Under the pieces are notes generated by a model that was not told where the DNA came from, did no database searches, and saw only the letters and a program-made list of their open reading frames with translations. Shown one piece after another: positions 1 through 9,306 of a stretch of 41,854 nt of DNA. How positions within the stretch are numbered: the first letter of the stretch is position 1; each line of letters opens with the position of its first letter. This DNA is from an uncultured Verrucomicrobiales bacterium (GTDB lineage Bacteria; Verrucomicrobiota; Verrucomicrobiia; Limisphaerales; UBA1100), in assembly GCA_913041895.1 (NCBI GenBank), contig CAJWKQ010000005.1:1-41854 (forward strand), in the 5' to 3' direction. Both the position numbers and the translations under genes were made by a program.

Positions 1-1036
1 GCTCTTTTTGAATGCCGGGAAGATAAGCCAAAGTTTTTGCCCAGATTCCCCGAAGTGAAGGCCCGAAAATAACCATCCCTAATAAACAAACTACCGGAAG
101 TAATTTAAGAGCCTGTTTGGCATAAGGCAGTGAGGAGCGAGAAAGATAGATTACGCCGGGTATAGACACGGCAATCACAAGAAGGCTGACCCAAAGATGC
201 CAATAAGTGGAGGTCCAATAGTAACCCGCTGTGTTGGGGCACAGCCATACCGAAACACTGATTAAAGTGGTTGCAATCAGTGTATATCGGTTTGGGGCTT
301 CAAGGGATTCAAAGCTTATAGGTATTTTTTTAATATCTAAGTTTAATAGATAGGCAATAAACATGCCGACAGCAGCAGTGGCTTTGAATCGGTAGGCAAT
401 AAACATCACGCCTACAGCTGTAACGATTGTTGAACCGGGTTCGTAGAAGAATGGATAGATAAATATGGTGATCACTGCGGCTATTAGCCAGCCGACCGAT
501 TCACTACGGTTACTCTTCAGTAAGAAAAATATTAAAAATGCAGGGATGGTTATCGCAAAAAGATCTGTATCCAGATACCCCGCAATAGTGCGGTTAAAAT
601 AACTAGAAGCAGAGACCGCGAGGCAAGCTGCGCCGAATCCCAGAAAAGATACATTGTATAGTCTTCCGATCAATACCAACGGAATCGCTAGTAACCCTCC
701 TGCCAAGACCGGCAAATATGTGGCAATATCCAAAGGATGAAAGCCTCCGTATTTAGCCAGAATAACTCCTATGACAGTGAGTGCCCCGTTTGAATTTTGG
801 TCGGGGTGACCTTTGAGTTTCTCTGGCAAAGGGTCCTTTTTGGAACCCTGTTGAATAACTGATGCAAAAAGGTAAGCGTCGTGGGTTGTCGGGAGGTAGT
901 GTTTCTGCCATTTAACACTGGGGCGATTCTCTGCGTGTTTTACCCATTGAGCGCGTTGCCAGTAGCCAAATGCCCATGCAATTAGGATAAGGCATATAGT
1001 AAGGGCTATACTCCATGGAAACTTAGTTTGGGTCAC
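1..1036 (-). CDS. pglB-like: STT3/PglB-like oligosaccharyltransferase, N-terminal ~345 aa (C-terminus off the left edge)
   Basis: Manual reverse translation from a GTG at 1036..1034 (in-frame stop upstream) gives MTQTKFPWSIALTICLILIAWAFGYWQRAQWVKHAENRPSVKWQKHYLPTTHDAYLFASVIQQG...YLPVLAGGLLAIPLVLIGRLYNVSFLGFGAACLAVSASSYFNRTIAGYLDTDLFAITIPAFLIFFLLKSN... This matches the recalled Campylobacter PglB blocks NDGYAFAEGARD and [35 protein letters not shown]. It is multi-spanning. The ORF is not in the supplied track because it is truncated. Confidence 0.87.
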   Translation of the reverse strand, partial: MTQTKFPWSIALTICLILIAWAFGYWQRAQWVKHAENRPSVKWQKHYLPTTHDAYLFASVIQQGSKKDPLPEKLKGHPDQNSNGALTVIGVILAKYGGFHPLDIATYLPVLAGGLLAIPLVLIGRLYNVSFLGFGAACLAVSASSYFNRTIAGYLDTDLFAITIPAFLIFFLLKSNRSESVGWLIAAVITIFIYPFFYEPGSTIVTAVGVMFIAYRFKATAAVGMFIAYLLNLDIKKIPISFESLEAPNRYTLIATTLISVSVWLCPNTAGYYWTSTYWHLWVSLLVIAVSIPGVIYLSRSSLPYAKQALKLLPVVCLLGMVIFGPSLRGIWAKTLAYLPGIQKE

Positions 1037-1111
1037 GGTCTGAATCTTGTCCTGAAAATCATCCTAAAATCATGCTAACTTCCTGCAATCCAAAACAATC
1101 CAGTAAGCTGG

Positions 1112-1672
1112 TTGATAACTTTCATAGTGAAAACTTTACTGAGAGCAAAATGTAAGGCGACCCTTTCAGGGGTGAACGAATTGCGCACAGAGGACGCTTG
1201 GTTTGTTGCACACACAAGGCCGAGATGTGAGAAAAAACTTCAGAGATGGTGCTATAGGGAATCATTCACCAGCTGCCTACCCACCTATATAAGTGTTCGG
1301 AAATATGCCAGCAAAGAGGTGCGTTTTTCCAAACCTCTTTTCCCTGGCTACCTATTCCTAAGCTTCTCACGAGAGAATATTCGAATAGTTAGGCAGAGCC
1401 AGTATATTGCAAATCTACTGGAGCCCCCGGATCAAAATGAATTTGAATCTCAGCTAAGAGAAATAATGAAGGCAACGACTCTTTCTGAGGAGATATATAT
1501 TGCTCCATCTATCGGGTCGGGGGCTCGGGTTCTCATTAAGCGCGGACCTTTAGCAGGAATTGAAGCCTGGGTGGAAAACCGCTCTGGAATTGAAACGGTA
1601 ATATTGAGATTGGATTTCATAGGTCAAGGAGCAATCGTCAATGTCTCGGTACAGGATTTAGAGTTGGTCTGA
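1112..1672 (+). CDS. NusG/RfaH/UpxY-like transcription antitermination factor
   Basis: WFVAHTRPRCEKKLQRWCYRE..LPTYISVRKYASKEVRFSKPLFPGYLFLSF matches the NusG N-terminal domain, followed by a KOW-like tail (GSGARVLIKRGPLAGIEAWVENR). The true start may be GTG 1172. Confidence 0.85.
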   Translation: MITFIVKTLLRAKCKATLSGVNELRTEDAWFVAHTRPRCEKKLQRWCYRESFTSCLPTYISVRKYASKEVRFSKPLFPGYLFLSFSRENIRIVRQSQYIANLLEPPDQNEFESQLREIMKATTLSEEIYIAPSIGSGARVLIKRGPLAGIEAWVENRSGIETVILRLDFIGQGAIVNVSVQDLELV

Positions 1673-1849
1673 AGCCAAACTAATTGCGCAATGGCTTCTC
1701 CAAGTAATTTGTGTTGATCATAAAGCTATGCAGTAGGGTTGACGGATTTATCCGAATCGACGGGCGCGCAGCGTGCTTAAAATAATTTATTTAAAGTAAA
1801 GTTGTCTTATGATTGCTGCTAAAACGCAGTTCTTTTCATACCACAAGCC

Positions 1850-2872
1850 ATGAAAATTGCTTTGGGCTACCACATTCAGCAGGGCGCTTGGGGCGGGGGG
1901 AACCAATTTGCTAAATCAGTTGTTCGAGTGCTTGAGGAAGCGGGTCACAAGGTTGTTTATTCGCTGGATGAAGACGATATTGATATCATTTTGCTGACTG
2001 AAACCAGATGGCGCAGTCCATCATCCTCATTTACTGCGGCAAAAGTGATACGCTACATCATTCTGAAGAATAAAAATGCTCTGGTAATCCAGAGGATAAA
2101 CGAATGTGATGAACGCAAAGGTTCTAGCCATATGAACAGTTTACTTAAGCGCGCTAACTATATAGCAGATCATACGGTTTTCGTGGGAAGCTGGCTCAAG
2201 GAGCTGCCTGTTTGGAGGGAAGGCAGCCATTCGGTAATCTTAAATGGGGCGGATCAGGAAATATTTACGGCTGACAGACGAGGTTATTGGGATCGAACTC
2301 AGCCTTTACAGCTGGTGACTCACCACTGGGGTGCCCACTGGATGAAAGGGTTTGATGTGTACCTGCATATAGATCGATTATTGGAGCAAGAGAGATGGCG
2401 GGAAAAAATAGGCTTCACCTATATTGGAAACTTGCCAGATAATATTACTTTTAAAAATATTCGTCATATAAGCCCGAAGAGTGGATCTGAATTAGGAATG
2501 GAACTCGCCAAAAATCACGCATATTTGACAGCGTCCATGAATGAACCCGGGCCGATGCATCCAGTTGAAGCGGCTTTATGTGGCTTGCCACTAATATACC
2601 GTTCTAGTGGCTCTTTACCGGAGTACTGCAATGGTTATGGAATTAGGTACCATGGCCCAAATGATGTTGAAGCGGCTATATATCGGATGTTGGATGAATA
2701 TAAAACTTGGAGTGATGCTGTGAAGAGTTATCCAAATACTGCACTTAGAATGGGGCAGAGCTACGTCAAAATGTTCGAAGACTTACTAGTAAATCGTGAA
2801 GAAATTGTTAGCCGCAGACGCGTTTGGCGGGAACCTCTAACAGTGTTATTAAACCATCTATCAATCAGATGA
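1850..2872 (+). CDS. glycosyltransferase, GT4-like
   Basis: MKIALGYHIQQGAWGGGNQFAKSVVRVLEEAGHKVV N-terminus and C-terminal EPGPMHPVEAALCGLPLIYRSSGSLPEYC donor-binding motif. Confidence 0.78.
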   Translation: MKIALGYHIQQGAWGGGNQFAKSVVRVLEEAGHKVVYSLDEDDIDIILLTETRWRSPSSSFTAAKVIRYIILKNKNALVIQRINECDERKGSSHMNSLLKRANYIADHTVFVGSWLKELPVWREGSHSVILNGADQEIFTADRRGYWDRTQPLQLVTHHWGAHWMKGFDVYLHIDRLLEQERWREKIGFTYIGNLPDNITFKNIRHISPKSGSELGMELAKNHAYLTASMNEPGPMHPVEAALCGLPLIYRSSGSLPEYCNGYGIRYHGPNDVEAAIYRMLDEYKTWSDAVKSYPNTALRMGQSYVKMFEDLLVNREEIVSRRRVWREPLTVLLNHLSIR

Positions 2873-2875
2873 ACA

Positions 2876-2887
2876 GTTACGCGTAAC
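2876..2887. repeat. perfect 12-bp palindrome GTTACGCGTAAC in the intergenic gap
   Basis: Read directly: gttacgcgtaac equals its own reverse complement. Confidence 0.6.
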
Positions 2888-2958
2888 AATGATTTCAAAA
2901 GACATATAACAGAAGTCGATGTAATTCTACGTTTAATGAGGAATGATTTCATCAGTTA

Positions 2959-4077
2959 ATGGATTGTTTAAGATCTTTAAAAATTAATGCTTCCTGTATT
3001 CCTTGGAGATTTCTTGAGTTAATTGGGAGTAAGGACAAGAAAGCCAAGATTCAATATGTAGTGGAAAAAGCCCAATGGGCCATACATTGGGAAGGACAGT
3101 CAATTCGCAATAACATAGAAAAGATGTACCCTGGCGCTATGGATGTTACATCTCGTCCCAATCGTATTATGGGAGCTGGCAAAGTAGTGCACTTTGGTTC
3201 ACAGTATATGTGGGAAAATTGGGCCCGGCATCTCACAATAAAAAACCACTATGTCGCATCTTTTTTTCACGGTAAGCCAGAAGATAGTCCTGCAACAGCT
3301 CGGCACATAGAACATTTTTTGGCATTATCATCAAGGCTTTCAAAGATTGTTGTGTCTTGCTCTTTGGTTTACGACAGACTCTGTAAACTGGGAGTCGATG
3401 AGGTTAAGCTGGAAAAGATTCCAATAGGAGTGGATACGGAGGTGTTTAGCCCGGCCAGAGCTGAAAAACGATTGCAGATCCGCCGAGAAATAGGGGTTTC
3501 AGATGACGTAGTTGTAATCGGTACATTTCAAAAAGATGGTCAAGGGTGGGGTGATGGAAACACGCCAAAGAATATCAAGGGCCCCGATGTTTTTTTGTCT
3601 GTAGTTGAGAGGTTAGCACGCGAATTTTCGTTGCATATAGTACTGACGGGACCTGCGCGCGGTTATGTAAAAAAAGGGCTGGAAGTAGCTCGAATACCGT
3701 ATACTCATCGATATCTTCAGACTCCCCAAGAATTAGTTAATCTCTACCCTGCACTGGATTTCTATTTGATTACTTCCCGCGAAGAAGGTGGACCAAAGGG
3801 GCTTCTGGAAAGCATGGCATCGGGTATTCCGGTTGTTTCAACTGCAGTAGGGATGGCGCCTGATCTAATTAAGAATGGAGTTAATGGATTCATGGTGGAT
3901 AGCGAAGACGTGGAGGGTCTGGCAGACTCTGCATTGGAGCTTATGAGTCTTTCAGCCACAGCACTTTCAGAAATGACTTCAACAGCACGTAAAAGTGTCT
4001 TTGAATGTGATGTAAATAGTGTCGCTATGCAGCACTGGAATAAAGTGTATCAGCCAATTTTGGATGAATCTAAATAA
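2959..4077 (+). CDS. glycosyltransferase family 4-like
   Basis: IPIGVDTEVFSPAR, EEGGPKGLLESMASGIPVVSTAVGMAPDLIKNGVNGFMV. Confidence 0.88.
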   Translation: MDCLRSLKINASCIPWRFLELIGSKDKKAKIQYVVEKAQWAIHWEGQSIRNNIEKMYPGAMDVTSRPNRIMGAGKVVHFGSQYMWENWARHLTIKNHYVASFFHGKPEDSPATARHIEHFLALSSRLSKIVVSCSLVYDRLCKLGVDEVKLEKIPIGVDTEVFSPARAEKRLQIRREIGVSDDVVVIGTFQKDGQGWGDGNTPKNIKGPDVFLSVVERLAREFSLHIVLTGPARGYVKKGLEVARIPYTHRYLQTPQELVNLYPALDFYLITSREEGGPKGLLESMASGIPVVSTAVGMAPDLIKNGVNGFMVDSEDVEGLADSALELMSLSATALSEMTSTARKSVFECDVNSVAMQHWNKVYQPILDESK

Positions 4078-5167
4078 GAAATCGGCAACGGGATTGCTGA
4101 TCCGATACTTGTATGAAGGTTTTTGTTGGGGGCGAGTTTGCCTGAATCGTTCCTGCTCTAAGGATCGAAATTTGGTTGTATATTATGGCGGTGCGCGTGG
4201 TGGGGATTTCGGGGGGACTTTGGTCAAAGTTGCCAGGCTCCAGAAAGTTTTTCCTGAGAGGAAATGGGGGTTTAATATGGTGTACAACCTCAGCAATGCC
4301 TCATATCTCAACGAGCAGACGATCAGAAGCCTTAAACAGCAGGAAATACCAATTGTGCATAATCAAAATGGTACGTTCTATCCTGCATGGTATGGAGGCG
4401 ATTGGTTTCACGAAAACAAACGTATGGCTTCGGGTTTCCATGCTGCTGATTATGTTTTTTATCAGAGCGAATTCTGCCGAGATGCTGCCCGCCATCATCT
4501 AGGAGAACGCAAAGGTCCTGGAGAAATCCTATATAATGCGGTCGATACAAATTTATTTTCTCCAGCAGAAAGGAAAGGAAGCTCCCGCCCTTTTACTTTT
4601 TTGGTTACTGGAAAGATTGACCTGCACATGTGGTACCGTCTAGAGAGCACATTGCTTGGGTTAGCATTCGCTTCGAAAATGGGAAAGAAGTACGCTCTTA
4701 CAATCGCGGGTTGGATGAGTTCAAATGTTAGGAGATTGGTTGGCAATCTGGTGCGAGAGAAAAATCTGGGCCAGCAGGTCCGGGTTCAAGGGGCATACAC
4801 ACAGTTAGAAGCTCCGGGAGTATACCGTAATGCGGACGCTTACGTAATGATGAAACATCAAGATCCTTGCCCAAATGTGGTCATTGAGGCGCTGTCCTCG
4901 GGATTGCCTGTATTATTTTCGAAATCAGGAGGGGTGCCAGAGTTAGTGGGAAATGAGGCGGGAATAGGATTAGAATGTGAACTAAGTTGGGAAAGGGTTT
5001 GTGTGCCATCTCCGGAGGAAATTGGACAAGGTATGGTTCAGATCGTAAGCACATCCGACAGTATGTCTGAAGCAGCAAGACATCGGGCATGCAGTATGTT
5101 CGATATTTCACACTGGGTTGATAGACACCAAGAAATATTTAGCCGTATTCAGAATTCAGACGCATGA
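4064..5167 (+). CDS. glycosyltransferase family 4-like
   Basis: YNAVDTNLFSPAERK, DPCPNVVIEALSSGLPVLFSKSGGVPELVG. The ORF track opens at 4019, but the ATG at 4064 (MNLNKKS) reduces the overlap with the upstream gene. Confidence 0.85.
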   Translation: MNLNKKSATGLLIRYLYEGFCWGRVCLNRSCSKDRNLVVYYGGARGGDFGGTLVKVARLQKVFPERKWGFNMVYNLSNASYLNEQTIRSLKQQEIPIVHNQNGTFYPAWYGGDWFHENKRMASGFHAADYVFYQSEFCRDAARHHLGERKGPGEILYNAVDTNLFSPAERKGSSRPFTFLVTGKIDLHMWYRLESTLLGLAFASKMGKKYALTIAGWMSSNVRRLVGNLVREKNLGQQVRVQGAYTQLEAPGVYRNADAYVMMKHQDPCPNVVIEALSSGLPVLFSKSGGVPELVGNEAGIGLECELSWERVCVPSPEEIGQGMVQIVSTSDSMSEAARHRACSMFDISHWVDRHQEIFSRIQNSDA

Positions 5168-5225
5168 GTCGATTCTGTAAAATTCATTTCGCCAATGTAA
5201 TAAAGTTCTCTATGAATACAGACCA

Positions 5226-6107
5226 ATGGCTGATCCTCTAGTTACAGTTATACTACCTTGTTATAACGCTCACCAGCACCTTGATAAGGCATTGGCTAGT
5301 GTTCTAGAACAGACATATAATAGAATTGAAATAATTATTGTTAACGATGGTTCCACAAACAGTGAAACGCTCGACTATTTGAGTTCTCTAGATAGCTCCA
5401 TAAATGTGGTTTATCAGCAAAATAAAGGGTTGCCTGCAGCTCGGAATCGCGGTTTTAACGATGCGAAAGGTTTATTTGTTTTGCCATTGGATTGTGATGA
5501 CTGGTTGGAACCAAATGCAATTGCTCAACTGCTTGAGGCTGTGGAAGTTGCAGGTGAGAGTGTTTTTGCATTTCCTCAGATGATTCTTGAAGGTCAGGCT
5601 GCTGGCATAACAACAAAGCATTATAATCTTTTTGAGCAGCTTTTCCTGAATCAATTGCCTTACTGCTTGCTGCTTCCCAAAGTCGCTTGGGAAAAAATAG
5701 GAGGATATGATGAATCCATGCGTCAAGGCTATGAAGACTGGGAGTTTAATATTCGTTTGAGCACAAATGGATGGCGGGCAGTGACCGTGCCGGAGCCACT
5801 ATTTCATTACAGGGTTACTAGAACCGGAATGCTGCTAAGTACTTCAGGTCGTCAGCATTGTGAATTATGGAAGACTATTAGAAAAAAACATCCTGAAACG
5901 TACCGTTGGAGTAAACTTAAGGAAACATGGACAGAGTGGAGAAAAAATCCTTCATCATATCCACTATGGGTTTATTTCATATGGTTGATTGCTAGTAGCA
6001 TTATGCCGACGGCATGGGGATCAAAATTCTTTTCATGGGCAAGGCGATATTCCAACAGCAGGCGGGTTACGCGCGCATATCACGCTAGAAAAGCTAAATT
6101 GATTTGA
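5226..6107 (+). CDS. glycosyltransferase family 2
   Basis: PLVTVILPCYNAHQHLDKALASVLEQTYNRIEIIIVNDGST, LPLDCDDWLEP, GYEDWEFNIRL. Confidence 0.93.
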   Translation: MADPLVTVILPCYNAHQHLDKALASVLEQTYNRIEIIIVNDGSTNSETLDYLSSLDSSINVVYQQNKGLPAARNRGFNDAKGLFVLPLDCDDWLEPNAIAQLLEAVEVAGESVFAFPQMILEGQAAGITTKHYNLFEQLFLNQLPYCLLLPKVAWEKIGGYDESMRQGYEDWEFNIRLSTNGWRAVTVPEPLFHYRVTRTGMLLSTSGRQHCELWKTIRKKHPETYRWSKLKETWTEWRKNPSSYPLWVYFIWLIASSIMPTAWGSKFFSWARRYSNSRRVTRAYHARKAKLI

Positions 6108-6188
6108 GACAATCATGTTAAAAATTGCAGATGACACATTGACTTTGAAGTGGAAGTTCATATCCGATTGATTGAAATATAATTAAAA

Positions 6189-8150
6189 ATGTGCGGGATT
6201 GCAGGATTTGCGGTTGAAGGAGGCTTTCAAGAAGAACTTGCGATAAAGGAAGCACGAGCAATGGCAGCTGCGTTGAGACACCGCGGTCCAGATGATTCAG
6301 GGTTGTGGATAGACTCTCAGGTTGGAATTGCTTTGGCCCATCAGCGACTATCGGTTCTTGATCTTTCCAAGGCCGGCAGTCAACCGATGTTTTCGGTCTC
6401 AGGCCGCTACGTGATTTCTTTTAATGGAGAGATTTATAACCACGAACAAATACGGCAAGAATTGAAAGGGAACAATATCAAATGGCGTGGTACATCGGAC
6501 ACGGAGTCATTGCTTGCGGGTATTGAAACATGGGGATTGGCTCGGACACTTGAAAAAATCGTAGGTATGTACGCTTTTAGCCTATGGGATGAAAAGAAGA
6601 GAGAGCTTTCATTAGTACGAGACCGAATGGGAGAAAAACCACTTTATTATGGGCTAAATAATGGCAGGTTCTTCTTCGGATCTGAATTGAAAGCCTTTAG
6701 GGCTCATTCCCAGTTCAAGGGAGAGATCAATCGTGATTCACTAGCTTTATATATGAGGCACAATTGTGTTCCCGCACCCTATTCTATATATCTTGGCATT
6801 AATAAATTGATGCCTGGCACTTATATCACAGTTCCATTGGGAGGTTTGAGTCGAACTGATGATATCAATCCCGTTCATTACTGGTCGTTGGAATCGGTCG
6901 CTTCCAACCAGCAAAGGAATGTCTTTGAGGGGAGTCAGGAGGAGGCGCTTGTGGAATTAGAGCGATTATTGAATGAAACAATAAGAGGTCAATCTCTAGC
7001 CGATGTTCCATTGGGTGCGTTTTTATCCGGGGGGATTGACTCCTCCTTGGTGGTAGCTTTGATGCAGGCAAACTCGAGTAAGCCCATAAAGACATTTACT
7101 GTGGGTTTTGAAGAGGAAGGATACAACGAAGCAAGTCATGCAAGGGCAGTTGCTTCCCATCTAGAGACGGATCATACCGAGTTATATGTTACACCCAAAG
7201 AGTGTAGGGCAGTAATTCCCAGATTACCCGAGCTGTATGATGAACCTTTCGCTGATTCTTCACAAATCCCCACCAGTTTGATTTCCAAGTTGGCCTCTAG
7301 TCAGGTAACAGTGGCTTTATCAGGTGATGGAGGTGATGAGATTTTTGGTGGATATAATCGGTATATTTGGACTAGAAACATTTGGAACAAGGTGAAGTGG
7401 TTCCCAAGAATAATGAAAAGCTTTGCCGCATTTGGGTTAAAATCCGCTTCGTATCAGACATGGGATCGTTTATACGGATTGGTTGATTTCGCTATTCCCA
7501 GCCGTCATAAAATTACTCAGGCCGGCTTGAAAGTCCATAAGTTGTCTGAAGTTATAACTGCCAGCAATCCTGATTTGTTCTACCGCGAGCTAGTGTCACA
7601 TTGGAAGAGTCCCTCTGATGTAGTCCTAAACGCAAGGGAGCCGAAAACTATTTTGACAAGCGTCATTGGAGGTATCCCTGAAAAGTCCATTGAACAGAGA
7701 ATGATGCTGATCGATGGACTAAGTTATTTACCAGACGATATTCTGGTGAAAGTGGACCGCGCATCGATGGGCGAGAGCTTGGAAACCCGAATCCCTCTTC
7801 TTGATCATCGAATAGTGGAGTTTGCATGGAATTTGCCCTTGGATATGAAGATAAATAATGGCACAGGCAAATGGGTGCTAAGAAAGTTGCTGGGGAAATA
7901 CCTTAAGGAAGGATTGTTTGAGCGACCGAAAATGGGGTTTGGGATTCCATTAGGGAATTGGCTGCGTGGTCCATTGCGCGATTGGGGTGAAGATCTTCTC
8001 AGCCGAAGAAGGCTAAGTGAGGAAGGCTTCTTTGAAGTCAATGCAATTAGGAATACCTGGAATCAACACCTTAAAGGTCAATCAGGACTTGAGTATCGAC
8101 TATGGGATGTTCTGGTTTATCAAGCTTGGCATCAAGCAAACAAAGATTAA
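6189..8150 (+). CDS. asnB: asparagine synthase (glutamine-hydrolysing)
   Basis: MCGIAGF N-terminal Ntn amidotransferase, RHRGPDDSG, SGGIDSSLV PP-loop, ALSGDGGDEIFGGY. Confidence 0.95.
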   Translation: MCGIAGFAVEGGFQEELAIKEARAMAAALRHRGPDDSGLWIDSQVGIALAHQRLSVLDLSKAGSQPMFSVSGRYVISFNGEIYNHEQIRQELKGNNIKWRGTSDTESLLAGIETWGLARTLEKIVGMYAFSLWDEKKRELSLVRDRMGEKPLYYGLNNGRFFFGSELKAFRAHSQFKGEINRDSLALYMRHNCVPAPYSIYLGINKLMPGTYITVPLGGLSRTDDINPVHYWSLESVASNQQRNVFEGSQEEALVELERLLNETIRGQSLADVPLGAFLSGGIDSSLVVALMQANSSKPIKTFTVGFEEEGYNEASHARAVASHLETDHTELYVTPKECRAVIPRLPELYDEPFADSSQIPTSLISKLASSQVTVALSGDGGDEIFGGYNRYIWTRNIWNKVKWFPRIMKSFAAFGLKSASYQTWDRLYGLVDFAIPSRHKITQAGLKVHKLSEVITASNPDLFYRELVSHWKSPSDVVLNAREPKTILTSVIGGIPEKSIEQRMMLIDGLSYLPDDILVKVDRASMGESLETRIPLLDHRIVEFAWNLPLDMKINNGTGKWVLRKLLGKYLKEGLFERPKMGFGIPLGNWLRGPLRDWGEDLLSRRRLSEEGFFEVNAIRNTWNQHLKGQSGLEYRLWDVLVYQAWHQANKD

Positions 8151-9306
8151 CACGCCTATTAGTTTAATAACTCAAAATCAAAAACGGATATTATTTGTTT
8201 CCGCAGCGGATTGGGCTTTCCGAATTCATCGGCTTTCACTTGCTAAGTGGCTTATTGGACGAGGATTTAAAGTGGCGGTGATATGCCCCAAGGGGGATGT
8301 AGTTGAAGAACTCCAGCAGTCTGGGTTAGAGGTATATGAAATGCATTTGTCGAGAGACCGTATTTCCTTAAGTGAATTATTTGCCGCATCAAAATCAATT
8401 ATTCAATCAATAGAAAATTTTAATCCCGATATTTTGCACTGTATTTCCTTAAGATGTATCCTGCTGGGCTGGTATGCAACGCGCACTAATTCAACTTCTC
8501 CACGGCTAGTAAACCATGTTATTGGAATGGGTAGTATCTTTTCTGAGAACCCGAGGTCAATTAGATTGAAAATGATACGAGGTATAGTGGATTGGGGATT
8601 AAAAAGAGCATTCCGAATGCATAATAGTACTACCGTGTTTCAGAATTATGATGATCTGAGATGGTGGCAGCAGCGGGCAGGTTTACAATCCAATCAGGCG
8701 CTATGTATTCCCGGCGGGATTGATTGGCATCTGGATAATTATGAGGATACGCTAAATGAAGGCCGAATTCTATTTGTTGGGCGCATGCTCCGGGATAAAG
8801 GAATACTTGAGTTAATAGATGCATGGGGCGAGTTACTTAAAGAAGGAATATCTTCCGAACTTTATCTTTGCGGTGCAGTCGATCCCGGAAATCCAAATAG
8901 TTTTAGCAAAGCAGAAATGGAAACGCTCGCAGAAAAGAGAGGATTTAAATGGTTGGGCAGGCGTGATGACGTTCCGGAGCAGATGGCTCGAGCTGCATTG
9001 ATAGTCCTGCCAACTTATCGAGAAGGGTTTCCAAGGGTACTATTAGAGGCGGGGATGGCCAGCCGCGCAGTTGTAGCAACTGATGTTCCTGGGTGCAGGG
9101 AAATAGTGGAAAATGAAAAAACCGGTTTATTAGTGAAACCACGTGAGGTTAGATCTCTTTTTCGGGCGATGAAAAGATTAATAAATGATTCTTCCTTACG
9201 AGAACAGTTGGCCCACCGACTCCATGAGCGGGTTAAAGCAGAATTTTCCGATTCGGTAATCAATCCGAAATGGGGAGATCTATACGACAATATCACGCGA
9301 ACATGA
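8107..9306 (+). CDS. glycosyltransferase family 4 (PglA-like architecture)
   Basis: KRILFVSAADWAFRIHRLSLAKWLIGRGFKVAVICPKG, FVGRMLRDKGILELIDA, PTYREGFPRVLLEAGMASRAVVATDVPGCREIV. The track opens at 8017; ATG 8107 is preferred because the earlier start overlaps asnB deeply. Confidence 0.9.
   Translation: MFWFIKLGIKQTKINTPISLITQNQKRILFVSAADWAFRIHRLSLAKWLIGRGFKVAVICPKGDVVEELQQSGLEVYEMHLSRDRISLSELFAASKSIIQSIENFNPDILHCISLRCILLGWYATRTNSTSPRLVNHVIGMGSIFSENPRSIRLKMIRGIVDWGLKRAFRMHNSTTVFQNYDDLRWWQQRAGLQSNQALCIPGGIDWHLDNYEDTLNEGRILFVGRMLRDKGILELIDAWGELLKEGISSELYLCGAVDPGNPNSFSKAEMETLAEKRGFKWLGRRDDVPEQMARAALIVLPTYREGFPRVLLEAGMASRAVVATDVPGCREIVENEKTGLLVKPREVRSLFRAMKRLINDSSLREQLAHRLHERVKAEFSDSVINPKWGDLYDNITRT

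Noticed and set aside
1673-1849. ops/JUMPstart element for the NusG paralogue; short palindrome CGGATTTATCCG
   Set aside because: No GGCGGTAGC-like core was found; the palindrome is only a 5-bp stem with a 2-nt spacer.
8017-8106. Extended N-terminus of the GT4 overlapping asnB by 134 nt
   Set aside because: The overlap codes for the conserved asnB C-terminus; ATG 8107 gives a normal GT4 N-terminus.
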